This document shows positions 49,405 through 59,385 of a DNA stretch of 64,000 nt, one piece after another. The notes below the pieces were generated by a model. The model saw only the letters and a program-made list of their open reading frames with translations. It did no database searches and was not told where the DNA came from. How positions within the stretch are numbered: position 1 is the first letter of the stretch; every line of letters begins with the position of its first letter. Location: positions 2,294,001-2,358,000 of the forward strand of contig NZ_CP034170.1 of NCBI RefSeq assembly GCF_003860405.1, read 5' to 3'. Made by a program: the position numbers and the translations under genes. This DNA is from Nakamurella antarctica (GTDB lineage Bacteria > Actinomycetota > Actinomycetes > Mycobacteriales > Nakamurellaceae).

Positions 49405-50312
49405 CCTTTGTCGCTCACGACATTGAGCAGCTGCTCACCTGCCAGGTACCTCCTGATCTGAGCTTCGGCGACCTTGGCGGCTCGCCGTAACGCGCCGGGC
49501 GCAGACCCGCCAATATGTGGGGTTATAAAGACGCCGGGGGCGCCCCAGAGCGGGTGCCCGACGGGAAGCGGCTCTGGGTCGGTGACATCCAGCGCTGCGA
49601 AAAGCCGCCCTGCCGTCAGCTCGAGCAGCAGCGCGTCGGTCTTGACCACCGAACCGCGCGCAGCGTTGACCAGGACCGCGCCATCCGGCATTGCAGCAAG
49701 AAAGTCAGCGTCCACTAACCCCACTGTCTCCGGCGTCACCGGCACGACGACAATGACGGCCTGGTGGTGCGGCAACAGCGACGCGATGTTGTGGATCGAT
49801 TCGATGCCGGCTCGCGCGGTGCGAGCGACCATGGTGACATCGGCGCCGAACGGGAGGAGCCTTCGACGGACCTGCTCTCCTAGGTCCCCAGCACCTACTA
49901 CGAGGACCCTCTTGCCTTCAACGCGGTCCGTGACGTGCTGATCCCAGCGGCCCGTCATCTGGTTGCGGGCGAATTGGGCAAATTCCTGAAGCACTGCTAT
50001 CAACGCTCCCACTGCCCATTCTGCAGTGGCACCCCCATGCGCGCCCCGGGCAGTGCACAGCACGACGCCCTCGGGCAGATGCGGTGTCCATACTTCGGCG
50101 CCGGCGGTCAGTAGCTGCACCAGTTTGAGATTTGGGAGGCGCTGCAACACCTCTACTTGGTTGCTGCCCGCGAGGAACTCCGGAACGTAAATCTCAGCGT
50201 CATCGCAGCCGTTGGGCAGTAATCCATCTTCGGACGTAAGGATCCGTACGCCCTCAATTCCGGCCAATAGTCCAGCTGCTTCGGAATTGGCAACGTACGT
50301 AGTCACTTTCAC
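49398..50312 (-). CDS. D-isomer-specific 2-hydroxyacid dehydrogenase family protein
   Basis: 304 residues. The NAD-binding motif VVGAGDLGEQVRRRL is near residue 140. Catalytic residues are the Arg in NAARGSVV, the Glu in DVTDPEPLPVGHPL and the His in ITPHIGGSAPGA. The N-terminal substrate domain is short. This branch resembles glyoxylate/hydroxypyruvate reductases, but substrate is not determined. GTG at 50312 has GGCGAG just upstream. Convergent with the ydbT-like gene. Confidence 0.88.
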   Translation of the reverse strand: MKVTTYVANSEAAGLLAGIEGVRILTSEDGLLPNGCDDAEIYVPEFLAGSNQVEVLQRLPNLKLVQLLTAGAEVWTPHLPEGVVLCTARGAHGGATAEWAVGALIAVLQEFAQFARNQMTGRWDQHVTDRVEGKRVLVVGAGDLGEQVRRRLLPFGADVTMVARTARAGIESIHNIASLLPHHQAVIVVVPVTPETVGLVDADFLAAMPDGAVLVNAARGSVVKTDALLLELTAGRLFAALDVTDPEPLPVGHPLWGAPGVFITPHIGGSAPGALRRAAKVAEAQIRRYLAGEQLLNVVSDKGY

Positions 50313-50377
50313 CTCGCCAGGCTATCGCGATCACGCTCACTGCCAGGCAGGCTCGGCCAGCCAAGTAGCGTGGAACC

Positions 50378-51717
50378 GTGAAGAGTCGCCGCATAAGGTC
50401 AAAACAGATAGTCGCCCTCGCGGCAAGTGTGATTGCCACTCTCGTGATGACCGCGGCATGCGCAGACTTTTCCAGCGCGCCCAGCACTTATTCACCGCAG
50501 CCGACTCTCATTCCAGCGGATGTGAATCAAGGCGGCTCGCCGCGGGGGGAGCCGAGCGCACCTCAGACCTCCGACACCTCGTCCGCCAGCCCCGAAACGT
50601 CAAACTCTGACACTTCCTCCTCAGCGGAAGCCGACCCCTGCCGCCCGATGGATCCCAGCATCCTGGCTGCCTGTCTGAGCGCCCCCTGGGGCCTCGCAGT
50701 GCTTCCAGGCGGGGTGTCTGCGTTGGTGGGTGAGCGAACCACAGGGCGGATCCTGCAAGTGGCGCCGCAGACCGAACCCGTGGAAATCGCAGCAATACCG
50801 GATCTGGATTCAAGCGGCGACGGCGGCTTGCTGGGTATCACGCTGTCCCCGCATTACGACGAGGACGGTCTGATCTACGCCTACGTCACCACCGCAGAAG
50901 ACAATCGGATCATACGAATTGCGCGCGGAGACGAACCCAAGACTATCTTTACCGGAATCCCCAAGGGCGCCAACCACAATGGCGGACGAATTACCTTCGG
51001 CTCAGATGGCTACCTCTACATCGCTACCGGCGACGTGGGTCTGCCGCACGACCCCCACAGCTTGGCCGGCAAGATCCTTCGCCTGGACGAATTCGGGAAA
51101 CCGGTGACCGATGGCTCTGCGGCTCCTGCCCCAGCACCCACTTCTGGCGAACCCACAGCAACAGAACCCACAGCAACAGAACCGACTGCAACAGAACCGA
51201 CAGCAACAGAAAGCACTGCAACACAACCCACAGCAGCAGAACCCACTGGACCGGTAGCTGGCAACCCCGCCATTTACGCCTCGGGGCTGACGAACCCGAC
51301 AGGGCTATGCCTACTCGAGACCGGGCCGGTCGCTGTGATGGATATCGACGGCGCCAACAACGTCTTGATCCCCATCACGCAAAACACCGATCTGACGACC
51401 GCGGTGCGCCTCTGGTCATACCCACTTGTCGAGGGGGTGCAGTGGACTGCGCCGCGGGTAACGGCACAGTGTCCGCGACATCGCTCGATGCACAATGGGT
51501 CATTTCCCTGACCCTAGGCCCGGCCGGTGCCTTTACCGGACAACCCGAGAAGCTTGCCGAACGTGCTTACGGTCGACTGTTGTCGATCGCCAGCGCGCCC
51601 GCCGGAGTGCTGTTCGCCACCACGTCGAACAAGGACGGATCTGGTGAACCACAGCCGCGCGACGACATGGTCGTGACCTTCCCCGGCGGGAGCGGCGGCG
51701 GAGAAGGGCCCGACTGA
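50378..51717 (+). CDS. Lipoprotein with glucose/sorbosone dehydrogenase-like beta-propeller, LppZ-like (interrupted by a 1-base frameshift)
   Basis: Signal peptide with lipobox MTAAC (Cys28), a Ser/Thr/Pro-rich linker to ~85, then a GSDH-type six-bladed propeller: APWGLAVLPGG, DGGLLGITLSPHYDEDGLIYAYVT, GGRITFGSDGYLYIATGD. A loop contains seven EPTAT-type repeats. At the G5 run 51433-51437 one base is missing: the frame goes to VQWTAPRV, whereas GGAVDCAAGNGTVSATSLDAQ continues out of frame to the true C-terminus. The counterpart is M. tuberculosis LppZ (Rv3006). Frames: 50378-51511 and 51307-51717. The mature protein should be on the outer face of the membrane; substrate unknown. Confidence 0.85.
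51149..51253 (+). repeat. Seven 15-bp repeats encoding EPTAT in the LppZ-like lipoprotein
   Basis: Seven consecutive 15-base units of the form GAACCNACNGCAACA run from 51149; the first two are identical and the last is degenerate. They encode Glu-Pro-Thr-Ala-Thr repeats forming a surface loop in the propeller. The array is in frame and likely to vary in copy number. Confidence 0.95.
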
Positions 51718-51742
51718 GTGGTAGCCGCGCCGGGGTTCCGGC

Positions 51743-53254
51743 TTAGCTCGGCTCGACTCCCAGCGTTGCGAAGACCAGTTCCCGAACGCGGCCCGCGTCG
51801 GCCTGACCCTTGGTCGCCTTCATGACGGCGCCGACCACCGCACCCACGGCCTGCACCTTGCCAGCGCGAATCCGTTCTGCGACATCCGGTTGCGCAGCCA
51901 ACGCGTCATTGACCGCGGACTGCAGAGCCGAGTCGTCGGAAACAACCGCGAGACCGCGCGCCTTCACGACCTCGGCCGGGTCACCCTCGCCAGCGAGCAC
52001 GCCGTCAATAACCTGGCGGGCCAACTTCGCGTTCAGCTCGCCGCTAGCAACCAGCGCCGAAACCTGCGCCACCTGTTTCGGCGTAATCGGCAACTCTTGC
52101 AACGTCACCCCGGAGGTGTTGGCTTTCTGCCCCAAATAGGCAGACCACCACGAGCGGGCTTCGGCGGGCGATGCGCCAGCTGCAACTGTCTCGGCCACCA
52201 GTGTCACTGCGTCAGCGGCCACCAGGTCGCGCATTTCCAGGTCGGTCAAACCCCAGTCTGCCTGCATTCGGTCGCGCAGAATCCACGGCAATTCGGGCAG
52301 CGCTAGTCGGATTTCCTCGACCCAAGCGGGGTCGGGTGCAATGGGAACCAGATCCGGTTCAGGGAAGTAGCGGTAATCCTCGGCCGTCTCCTTGGAGCGA
52401 CCAGCCCGGGTGGTTCCGCTCGCTTCCTCGAAGTGCCGAGTCTCCTGGCGGATGCTGCCGCCCGCAGCGAGAATTGCTGCCTGCCGGGTGATCTCGTAAC
52501 GAACGGCTCGCTCGACCGAACGCAATGAGTTGACGTTCTTCGTCTCGGTCCGGGTCCCGAACACCGGGTTGCCCGCCGGGGTCAGCGACAGGTTGGCATC
52601 GCAGCGCAGCGACCCCTGGTCCATCCGAACGTCCGAAACACCGAGTGAGAGCAACAGGTCTCGCAGCGCCGCCACGTAGGCGCGGGCGACCACGGGGGCA
52701 GAAGCTTTAGTCCCAATTATTGGCTTGGTGACGATCTCGACAAGCGGCACACCTGCCCGGTTGTAGTCGAGCAACGAGTAGTCCGCGCCGTTGATCCGTC
52801 CGGTTGCCCCGCCGACGTGCAGCGACTTTCCGGTGTCCTCCTCCATATGGGCACGCTCGATCTCGATACGGACGATCTCGCCTTCCACATCGACATCCAG
52901 GTAGCCGTTAAAGGCGATGGGCTCGTCGTACTGCGAGGTTTGGAAGTTTTTCGGCATATCGGGATAGAAGTAGTTCTTCCGGGCGAACCGGCACCAGGTC
53001 GCGATCTCGCAGTTCAGGGCAAGGCCGATCTTGATCGCGTATTCCACCGCAAGGCGGTTGACAGCTGGCATCGCTCCGGGCAGCGCCAGGCACACCGGGC
53101 AGACGTGCGTGTTGGGCTCGCCGCCGAACACTGTCGGGCATGCACAAAACATTTTGGTAGCGGTGCCCAGCTCAACATGCACCTCTAAACCCATGACGGG
53201 ATCGAAGGTCTCGATCGCCTGGTCGTAAGGCATCAATCCAACGGGGACGATCAC
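51743..53254 (-). CDS. gatB: Asp/Glu-tRNA amidotransferase subunit B
   Basis: Binds misacylated tRNA and phosphorylates its Glu or Asp side chain in the GatCAB complex. 503 residues: [18 protein letters not shown], zinc-type cysteines [28 protein letters not shown] and HMEEDTGK near the N-terminus, and a GatB/YqeY tail domain ending the protein. GTG at 53254 overlaps the gatA stop (GTGA). Unlike M. tuberculosis, no pfkA lies between gatA and gatB. Confidence 0.97.
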   Translation of the reverse strand: MIVPVGLMPYDQAIETFDPVMGLEVHVELGTATKMFCACPTVFGGEPNTHVCPVCLALPGAMPAVNRLAVEYAIKIGLALNCEIATWCRFARKNYFYPDMPKNFQTSQYDEPIAFNGYLDVDVEGEIVRIEIERAHMEEDTGKSLHVGGATGRINGADYSLLDYNRAGVPLVEIVTKPIIGTKASAPVVARAYVAALRDLLLSLGVSDVRMDQGSLRCDANLSLTPAGNPVFGTRTETKNVNSLRSVERAVRYEITRQAAILAAGGSIRQETRHFEEASGTTRAGRSKETAEDYRYFPEPDLVPIAPDPAWVEEIRLALPELPWILRDRMQADWGLTDLEMRDLVAADAVTLVAETVAAGASPAEARSWWSAYLGQKANTSGVTLQELPITPKQVAQVSALVASGELNAKLARQVIDGVLAGEGDPAEVVKARGLAVVSDDSALQSAVNDALAAQPDVAERIRAGKVQAVGAVVGAVMKATKGQADAGRVRELVFATLGVEPS

Positions 53255-54765
53255 TTGGTCTCCAGTTCCGGTGCGGAATCGGCAACGACGCCGCCATGAC
53301 GGGATACGTAGTCGGCCTCGAATGTCGCGGCCACCTGGTACATCACTTCTTCGCCCAAAGCGGGCGCCATAATTTGTAGGCCAACGGGCAGCTGGGTATC
53401 CGAGGCCAGTCCACTGGGCACACTCATGGCTGGAATACCTGCGAGGGACCCTGGGATGGTGGCTAGATCGTTCAGGTACATGGCCATCGGATCATTGACT
53501 TTTTCACCGATCGCGAAAGCCGTTACGGGCGAGGCCGGCGAGATGAGCACATCGGCCTGCGTGTAGGCGGTTTCGAAGTCCTGGCGAATCAATGTCCGGA
53601 CTTTCTGCGCGCTGCCGTAGTAGGCGTCGTAGTAGCCAGCCGACAGCGCGTAGGCACCAAGGATGATGCGCCGCTTCACTTCCGGGCCAAAACCTTGGCC
53701 GCGGGTTAACGACATGACTTCTTCGGCGCTGGCCGCTGGCGAGTCGCCGACACGAAGTCCGTACCGCATCGCGTCAAAACGGGCCAGGTTTGAGGAGCAC
53801 TCGCTGGGCAGAATCAGGTAGTACGCGGCGAGTGCGTACTGGAAGTGCGGGCAGTCAACCTCGACGATTTCGGCGCCGAGTTTCGTCATCGTTTCAACAG
53901 CCGCGTCGAAGGACTCGATGACGCCCTTTTGGTATCCCGCACCGCGCAGTTGCTTGACGACACCGATCTTCATCCCCGAAAGGTCTTGGGACTGGCCCTT
54001 TTTCACAGCGTTAACCACCTGCGGCACCGGCCGGTTGATGGATGTGGAATCGCGTGGGTCGTGACCCCCGATTACCTCGTGTAGCAAAGCGGTGTCCAGC
54101 ACGTTGCGAGCACAGGGCCCGACCTGATCCAACGATGACGCCAGCGCGATGACGCCGTATCGGGACACGCCGCCGTAGGTAGGTTTCGCACCCACTGTTC
54201 CGGTGACGGACGCTGGTTGGCGGATGGAACCACCGGTGTCGGTGCCGATAGCCAGGGGCGCTTCGAAGGCGGCGAGCGCCGCTGCGGAGCCACCACCGGA
54301 GCCGCCCGGAATCTTCGTCAGATCCCACGGATTGCGTGTCGGGCCGTACGCGGAGTTCTCGGTCGAGGAACCCATCGCGAACTCGTCTAGGTTGGTCTTG
54401 CCGAGAATCACGACGTGAGCGTCGAGCAACTTCCTGGTGACGGTCGCGTCATAGGGGGGCAGCCAGCCCTGAAGCATTTTGGATCCGGCGGTGGTGGGCA
54501 CACCCTCCTGCACCAGGATATCTTTCAATGCCAGCGGCACCCCCGCCAGCGCAGAGGCTGCGGGAGCCCCTTCTCGGCGCGTTTGGTCGATGCTGGCGGC
54601 TTGAGCCAAGGCTCGGGCGCCGGATACGTGAAGGAAAGCGTGCACATCCTCATCGACGGCTGCGATTCGATCGAGATGTGCCTGCGTCACTTCGACAGCC
54701 GTGGTTTCGCCTTGGCTGATGGCTGCGGCAAGACTGGCAGCCGTCATACGGGTCAGGTCGCTCAC
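53251..54765 (-). CDS. gatA: Glu-tRNA amidotransferase subunit A
   Basis: Glutaminase subunit of GatCAB, amidase-signature family, 504 residues. The catalytic triad is visible: Lys in [12 protein letters not shown], cis-Ser in [14 protein letters not shown] and nucleophile Ser in [16 protein letters not shown] at 54765 follows GGGAGAAG located in the end of gatC, two bases from the gatC stop, so the three genes form one coupled unit. Confidence 0.97.
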   Translation of the reverse strand: MSDLTRMTAASLAAAISQGETTAVEVTQAHLDRIAAVDEDVHAFLHVSGARALAQAASIDQTRREGAPAASALAGVPLALKDILVQEGVPTTAGSKMLQGWLPPYDATVTRKLLDAHVVILGKTNLDEFAMGSSTENSAYGPTRNPWDLTKIPGGSGGGSAAALAAFEAPLAIGTDTGGSIRQPASVTGTVGAKPTYGGVSRYGVIALASSLDQVGPCARNVLDTALLHEVIGGHDPRDSTSINRPVPQVVNAVKKGQSQDLSGMKIGVVKQLRGAGYQKGVIESFDAAVETMTKLGAEIVEVDCPHFQYALAAYYLILPSECSSNLARFDAMRYGLRVGDSPAASAEEVMSLTRGQGFGPEVKRRIILGAYALSAGYYDAYYGSAQKVRTLIRQDFETAYTQADVLISPASPVTAFAIGEKVNDPMAMYLNDLATIPGSLAGIPAMSVPSGLASDTQLPVGLQIMAPALGEEVMYQVAATFEADYVSRHGGVVADSAPELETK

Positions 54766-54767
54766 GG

Positions 54768-55115
54768 TTACTCTTCTCCCAAAATCTGCGGCACGCGGAA
54801 GCGCCCGTCCTCTACTGCGGGCGCCGCAGCCATGGCAGCGTTATGTTCAAGACCCGGCACAATGACGTCCTCGCGGTACACGTTCGTCACCGGCACCGCG
54901 TGCGTGGTCGGCACGATATTTGCCCCGGCGACCACCGCTGACACCGTGGCAACAGAATCCAAGATGACCGAGAGTTGGCCAACATAGGTATCAAGCTCGT
55001 CGTCCGTCAGGGCCAGCCTGGTCAAATGCGCAAGATGCGCAACGTCCGCCCGGGTCAGGACTGGATGGGCGCTGTTCGAAGCAATATCCGGCAGGCCGGG
55101 TGGGGTTTGTGACAC
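54768..55115 (-). CDS. gatC: Asp/Glu-tRNA amidotransferase subunit C
   Basis: Small subunit that wraps GatA and GatB together. [27 protein letters not shown] is the GatC helix pair, and the C-terminus ends [13 protein letters not shown] at 55115 with AGGGAG upstream gives 115 residues; the frame to 55178 was rejected because the added residues are unlike the family and would lack a ribosome site. Confidence 0.93.
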   Translation of the reverse strand: MSQTPPGLPDIASNSAHPVLTRADVAHLAHLTRLALTDDELDTYVGQLSVILDSVATVSAVVAGANIVPTTHAVPVTNVYREDVIVPGLEHNAAMAAAPAVEDGRFRVPQILGEE

Positions 55116-55462
55116 AACACTCCCTGCATAGTCACAGTCAAACTGTGGGATTGTTAACGATTCGAGTGCTGAAAACACTTCAGCGAGAGCCGATCACGGG
55201 TATCGGCCTCAATCTTAGGCGTCGCCGCCCCCTTGTCTCACCCGAGCGCGGGAGCCAGTGGTTTCAGAGGAAGATCTCGCGGGTATCAATAGCAGGTGAT
55301 TGTTATTGACGCACCTGCCGAACCTGCCAGATCGGCTACGGTAGTTCCCGGCTGCCCGCGAAACGCACGCGATCGTAGGATCGCGGTGATCTGTTGGAAA
55401 CGAGGGTCAGACAGAATCCTCTCTGGATTCGAAAAATGACCTCGTACATGAAGGCGGCCGGA
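55116..55462. other. 347-bp divergent promoter region gatC / ACT protein
   Basis: No gene is supported. It contains a small inverted repeat, GCTGAA-AACAC-TTCAGC (55168-55184), and should hold promoters in both directions. I could not place a convincing -35/-10 pair. Confidence 0.4.
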
Positions 55463-56125
55463 ATGTCGTATGTTCTCAGGATTGTCCTGCCCGACAGACC
55501 CGGCTCCCTCGGAGCGGTAGCGACCGCATTGGGCAAAGCGGGCGCCGATATTTTGGCGATGGACATTGTTGAGCGGTCGGTCGGACACGCAGTGGACGAC
55601 CTCGTGGTCGACCTGCCACCGAACAGGCAACCTGATTCGTTAATTACGGCAGCGGAATCTGTCGAGGGTGTCCGTGTGGAGTCGGTGCGGCCAGATCCCG
55701 GCATCGCGGAAACCCACCGCGAATGGGAGTTGGTCGAGGCGCTCGCGCTAGATCCGAAGAACGCGCTCCAGACCCTTGCCGATATGTTGCCGCGGGTGCT
55801 GCGAGCTGGTTGGGCGATTGTCGTGCGAGTAGTGGATGGCAGGGCTGAACTGGTGGTCGGCGGAGGCGGAGTGCCCTCCCTCAACGGCATCGTTCCCGGC
55901 TGGGCTCCCGTGACGAAGGCGACCGGTTTGGACGGCGAAGCGCACTGGGTGCCGGCTGACTGGAAAACATTGGGCACGGAGATGGCGGTCGCACCGTTGG
56001 GCTCACCCGACCTCGCCATTCTGGTGGGCAGACCGGGCGGCCCGGCTCTGCGCAGTTCCGAGGTTGCCCGGTTGGGCCATCTTGCTGGACTAACCGTGGT
56101 GGTGGCGGGGCTGGAGGGCAAATAA
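55463..56125 (+). CDS. ACT-domain protein (Rv3013-like)
   Basis: 220 residues. An N-terminal ACT domain (YVLRIVLPDRPGSLGAVATALGKAGADILAMDIVE) is followed by a second region (~85-215) with no clear family. ACT domains bind amino acids; the position next to gatCAB is conserved in mycobacteria, but the function is not known. ATG at 55463 begins MSYVLRI, like homologues; the frame extends to 55394 with ATGs at 55436 and 55448 as alternatives. Its stop codon forms part of a terminator hairpin. Confidence 0.85.
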   Translation: MSYVLRIVLPDRPGSLGAVATALGKAGADILAMDIVERSVGHAVDDLVVDLPPNRQPDSLITAAESVEGVRVESVRPDPGIAETHREWELVEALALDPKNALQTLADMLPRVLRAGWAIVVRVVDGRAELVVGGGGVPSLNGIVPGWAPVTKATGLDGEAHWVPADWKTLGTEMAVAPLGSPDLAILVGRPGGPALRSSEVARLGHLAGLTVVVAGLEGK

Positions 56126-56159
56126 TCCTGGCTGGGCGAGTAACTGCCCAGCCAGGATT
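56124..56159. terminator. Perfect 14-bp bidirectional terminator, ACT protein / galM
   Basis: AATCCTGGCTGGGC, loop GAGTAACT, GCCCAGCCAGGATT. The first two bases are the last two of the TAA stop of the ACT gene, and the far end is 17 bp from the galM stop on the other strand. It serves both convergent genes. Confidence 0.88.
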
Positions 56160-56176
56160 ACAGGAGCGAATCAGGC

Positions 56177-57088
56177 TTAGATCGCCGCAATGGTCCATTC
56201 CGCGTGATGCGTGAGTCCCGGCTCCAACAGAGCAAAGCCCTGTTCGTTGAAGGCGTTAGGTGCGCAGCTCATTGGCTCCACAGCCAGACCGACCCGGTTA
56301 TTGTGCGCTTCCGGGCGGTCGGCCGTGTGGATCTGAACCCAGGAACCCCAAGCACCCCAGGACATCTCGACGCCAGAGCCGCCGCTGGTGACTCTCACCC
56401 GGAAGCGGCCATCGTCGCTGGCGCTCAATCCGGTGAAGGCATGGTCAATTTTGCGCGAGCCGATCTGGGCTCCCTGTCGGTAGTCCGAGTCAACATCGGC
56501 AACGTCGGCATGGCCGATGGGAATCAACACGTCGTCGACTTCAACCCTGGAATCGGCCGGCATGGACAACGTCCATTCGTCGAGTGATTCCGAACCAGCG
56601 ACCAGATAAGGGTGCGGGCAAACGCCATACGGCGCTGCGGCTGTCCCAGTGTTGGTGGCATCAACGGAAGTGACCAGACCCTGCGCGGTCAGCTCGAAGG
56701 AGACATCGATCCGCAGCGGAAATGGGTATCCCTCCTGCGGTACCAAGTGGTGCCGCAGCGTGAGTTTTGCTGCTCCGACATCGACGACCTCGAGCTGTTC
56801 CCAACAGATCAACCCGTGCAGGGCATGGTGTCGATCCACCTCGTTGATCGCTAGCTGATAATCGGTGCCAGCCAGGCTGTATTTGCCATCTGCGATGCGG
56901 TTCGGCCACGGCGCCACCAAAGCACCGCGATAGAGCGGCCGGATCTGTGCGGGATCGAAGCTCACGATGAGATCCCTGCCCTGGTAGGTCAACTCACGTA
57001 CCGTAGCCCCTATGGGGCTGATCTTGGCTTCATAGCCAAAGCCTGCCAGGTCGTATTCCGGGTACTGGTATTCGAGTGCGCTGGTCAT
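56177..57088 (-). CDS. Aldose 1-epimerase family protein (GalM-like)
   Basis: Interconverts alpha and beta anomers of free sugars. 303 residues with the active-site segments HALHGLICWEQ (first His), CPHPYLVAG (second His) and the catalytic Glu in LAVEPMSCAPNAFN. PWPNRIADGKY is a further signature. It is the last gene of the arabinose cluster, 84 bp after araA, and may act on L-arabinose before isomerisation (inference). A 12-codon mini-ORF overlaps its ATG. Confidence 0.9.
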   Translation of the reverse strand: MTSALEYQYPEYDLAGFGYEAKISPIGATVRELTYQGRDLIVSFDPAQIRPLYRGALVAPWPNRIADGKYSLAGTDYQLAINEVDRHHALHGLICWEQLEVVDVGAAKLTLRHHLVPQEGYPFPLRIDVSFELTAQGLVTSVDATNTGTAAAPYGVCPHPYLVAGSESLDEWTLSMPADSRVEVDDVLIPIGHADVADVDSDYRQGAQIGSRKIDHAFTGLSASDDGRFRVRVTSGGSGVEMSWGAWGSWVQIHTADRPEAHNNRVGLAVEPMSCAPNAFNEQGFALLEPGLTHHAEWTIAAI

Positions 57089-57111
57089 CGGTGCAGCTTA
57101 CTTTCCTTTTT

Positions 57112-57148
57112 AAGTGGTTCCATGACGTTTAAAGTGGTTTCATGACGT
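57112..57148. repeat. 17-bp direct repeat, 20-bp period, between araA and galM
   Basis: AAGTGGTTCCATGACGT (57112-57128) and AAGTGGTTTCATGACGT (57132-57148) differ at one base and are spaced two helical turns apart. A related copy lies before araB (61065-61079). In mRNA sense each contains ACGTCATGRAAC and starts a mini-ORF. Confidence 0.85.
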
Positions 57149-57172
57149 CACAGCCTTGCTAGGAGCGTGAGT

Positions 57173-58675
57173 TCACAGTCCCCGGGCTAGGCGGTAGTAC
57201 GCCTGATTCCATCGCACTTGGTGACTGAACTCTTGGGTGGTCGTCGCCGGATCGATCACCAGCATTTCGGTCCCCAGCATCTCCGCGAAGTCTTGCAACT
57301 CCTCGACTCCCACTGCGGTAGAGAGAACCGTGTGGTGCGGACCGCCCGCGGTCAACCAAGACTCGGTGGAGGTGGCCAGGTCTGGATGGGGCTGCCAGAC
57401 TGCATGCGCGACGGGCAATTTCGGCATCGCTTGATCCGGTTGAACAACGTCAACTGTGTTCACCACCAGCCTGAAGCGGTCGCCCATGTCCGCTATCCCC
57501 AGGATCACCGCGGGCCCGGAAGCGGCGGAGAACACTAATCGGACTGGATCTTCCCTGCCGCCGATGCCCAGCGGGTGCACCTCACATGAGACAACACCAC
57601 CAGCAATGGACGGGCAGACTTCTAGCATGTGCGCGCCGAGGATCTTGGGTGTTCCCGGCCCTAGGTGGTAGGTGTAATCCTCCATGAAAGACGTTCCGCC
57701 AGGACGTGTTCCCGCCATCGCCTTGACCGCGTGGAGCATTGCGGACGTCTTCCAATCACCTTCGCCGCCGAAACCATAGCCGTCGGCCATCAGTCGCTGG
57801 ACAGCAAGTCCGGGCAGCTGACGAAGCCCGCCCAGGTCTTCGAAGTTGGTGGTAAAGGCGCCAAATCCGCCAGCTTCCAGAAACCCGCGCAGTCCGATTT
57901 CAATTCGCGCTGCATATCGTAAAGATTCGTGTTCATCACCAACGGGTTGCAATGTTGCTGCTACGGAATAGATCTCAAGATAGGTCTGCACCAGACTATC
58001 GATCTCGGAGTCAGAGACCGCATCCACCATCGCAACTAAATCATTGACACCGTAGGTGTTGACCGACACTCCGAACCGTAGCTCCGCCTCGACCTTGTCA
58101 CCCTCGGTGACAGCAACGTCGCGCATGTTGTCGCCAAACCTGGCTAGCTTCAGTGAGCGCAACGCTGCCGCACCGGTGGCAGCTCTCGCCCATGCCCCAA
58201 TTCTTCTCTGCACCAACGGGTCTGACGCGTGTCCGGCGACCGTTTTGCGGGCCACGCCGAGCCTGGTCTGGATATATCCGAACTCGCGGTCACCGTGCGC
58301 AGCCTGGTTGAGGTTCATGAAATTCATGTCGATCTCGCCCCAGGGCAAGGACACGTTAATCTGAGTGTGGAGATGCAGCAACGGTTTACGAAGAGCGTCC
58401 AGGCCTGCGATCCACATCTTGGCGGGCGAGAACGTGTGCATCCACGCCATTACCCCGATGCAATTCGTGGATGCATTAGCCTCGAGCATTTGCTTCTTGA
58501 TGGCTACGGAATCAGTCAGCGTGGGCTTCCACACCACTCGTACTTCGATGTCGGCTGCTTCGTCAAGCATTCGTGCGATTTCTTGGGATTGAGAGGTGAC
58601 CTGGTCCAGGGTCTCTGGACCGTAGAGGCCCTGACTGCCTGTGAGAAGCCAAATTTCGGGATTGCTGATGGTCAT
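57173..58675 (-). CDS. araA: L-arabinose isomerase
   Basis: Converts L-arabinose to L-ribulose. 500 residues, normal length, with [17 protein letters not shown] at the N-terminus, [35 protein letters not shown] (conserved active-site region) and [18 protein letters not shown] precedes the ATG, which overlaps the araD stop (ATGA). Confidence 0.97.
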   Translation of the reverse strand: MTISNPEIWLLTGSQGLYGPETLDQVTSQSQEIARMLDEAADIEVRVVWKPTLTDSVAIKKQMLEANASTNCIGVMAWMHTFSPAKMWIAGLDALRKPLLHLHTQINVSLPWGEIDMNFMNLNQAAHGDREFGYIQTRLGVARKTVAGHASDPLVQRRIGAWARAATGAAALRSLKLARFGDNMRDVAVTEGDKVEAELRFGVSVNTYGVNDLVAMVDAVSDSEIDSLVQTYLEIYSVAATLQPVGDEHESLRYAARIEIGLRGFLEAGGFGAFTTNFEDLGGLRQLPGLAVQRLMADGYGFGGEGDWKTSAMLHAVKAMAGTRPGGTSFMEDYTYHLGPGTPKILGAHMLEVCPSIAGGVVSCEVHPLGIGGREDPVRLVFSAASGPAVILGIADMGDRFRLVVNTVDVVQPDQAMPKLPVAHAVWQPHPDLATSTESWLTAGGPHHTVLSTAVGVEELQDFAEMLGTEMLVIDPATTTQEFSHQVRWNQAYYRLARGL

Positions 58676-59385
58676 GGGCGATCTTCCTTTTCGGGCTGGG
58701 GAACCACGGGTCCTTGTCCATAAGCGTTCTGGTATCGATCAAAGAGAGCGTCGACATCTGCGGATGCGATAGGTACGGGTTGGCCCAGTTGACGTGCAAT
58801 GTGCACGCTTTTCGCGACGTCTTCGCACATCACTGCCGCCTTCACCGCAGCACGCGCATTTTTCCCGATTGTGAATACTCCATGGCTCTTCATCAGCACA
58901 GCGGCAGAACGGTGGCCTTGCAGGGTCGACACGATGCCGCGACCGATCGAATCGTCGCCGATCAGAGCGAACGGGCCTACCGGTATCTCGCCCCCGAATT
59001 CGTCGGCCATCATGGTCAGCACGCAGGGAATTGCCTCACCGCGGGCGGCCCAGGCGGTGGCGTACGTGGAGTGTGTATGGACTACCGACCCGACCTCGGG
59101 CATGTGTTGATAGACATACGCAGCCGCGGATGCGTCAGAAGACGGCGCGAGATCACCCTCCAACACCCGGCCCTGGAAATCCACCAGCACCATGTTTTCC
59201 GGCGTGAGATCGTCATAGGAAACCCCGGAAGGCTTCACTACCAACAGATCCGCGCCCGGCACCCTCGCCGACACATTGCCAGCCGTCCAGATCACCAGTT
59301 GGTAGCGGGTCAATTCCGAATGCAATTCGCAGACTTCGCGGCGCAGTTCTTTGATCACGCCCGCAATCTCTGAGGTAATCCTCAT
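58672..59385 (-). CDS. araD: L-ribulose-5-phosphate 4-epimerase
   Basis: Zn-dependent class II aldolase/epimerase that makes D-xylulose 5-phosphate. 237 residues: [29 protein letters not shown], the zinc ligands in [13 protein letters not shown] and the third His in [15 protein letters not shown] overlaps the araB stop (ATGA) and its own stop overlaps araA. Confidence 0.95.
   Translation of the reverse strand: MRITSEIAGVIKELRREVCELHSELTRYQLVIWTAGNVSARVPGADLLVVKPSGVSYDDLTPENMVLVDFQGRVLEGDLAPSSDASAAAYVYQHMPEVGSVVHTHSTYATAWAARGEAIPCVLTMMADEFGGEIPVGPFALIGDDSIGRGIVSTLQGHRSAAVLMKSHGVFTIGKNARAAVKAAVMCEDVAKSVHIARQLGQPVPIASADVDALFDRYQNAYGQGPVVPQPEKEDRP

Noticed and set aside
55150-55160. Second LacI-type site (ATTGTTAACGA) near gatC
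   Set aside because: It shares ten bases with the araB operator but lacks the second arm TAACAA.
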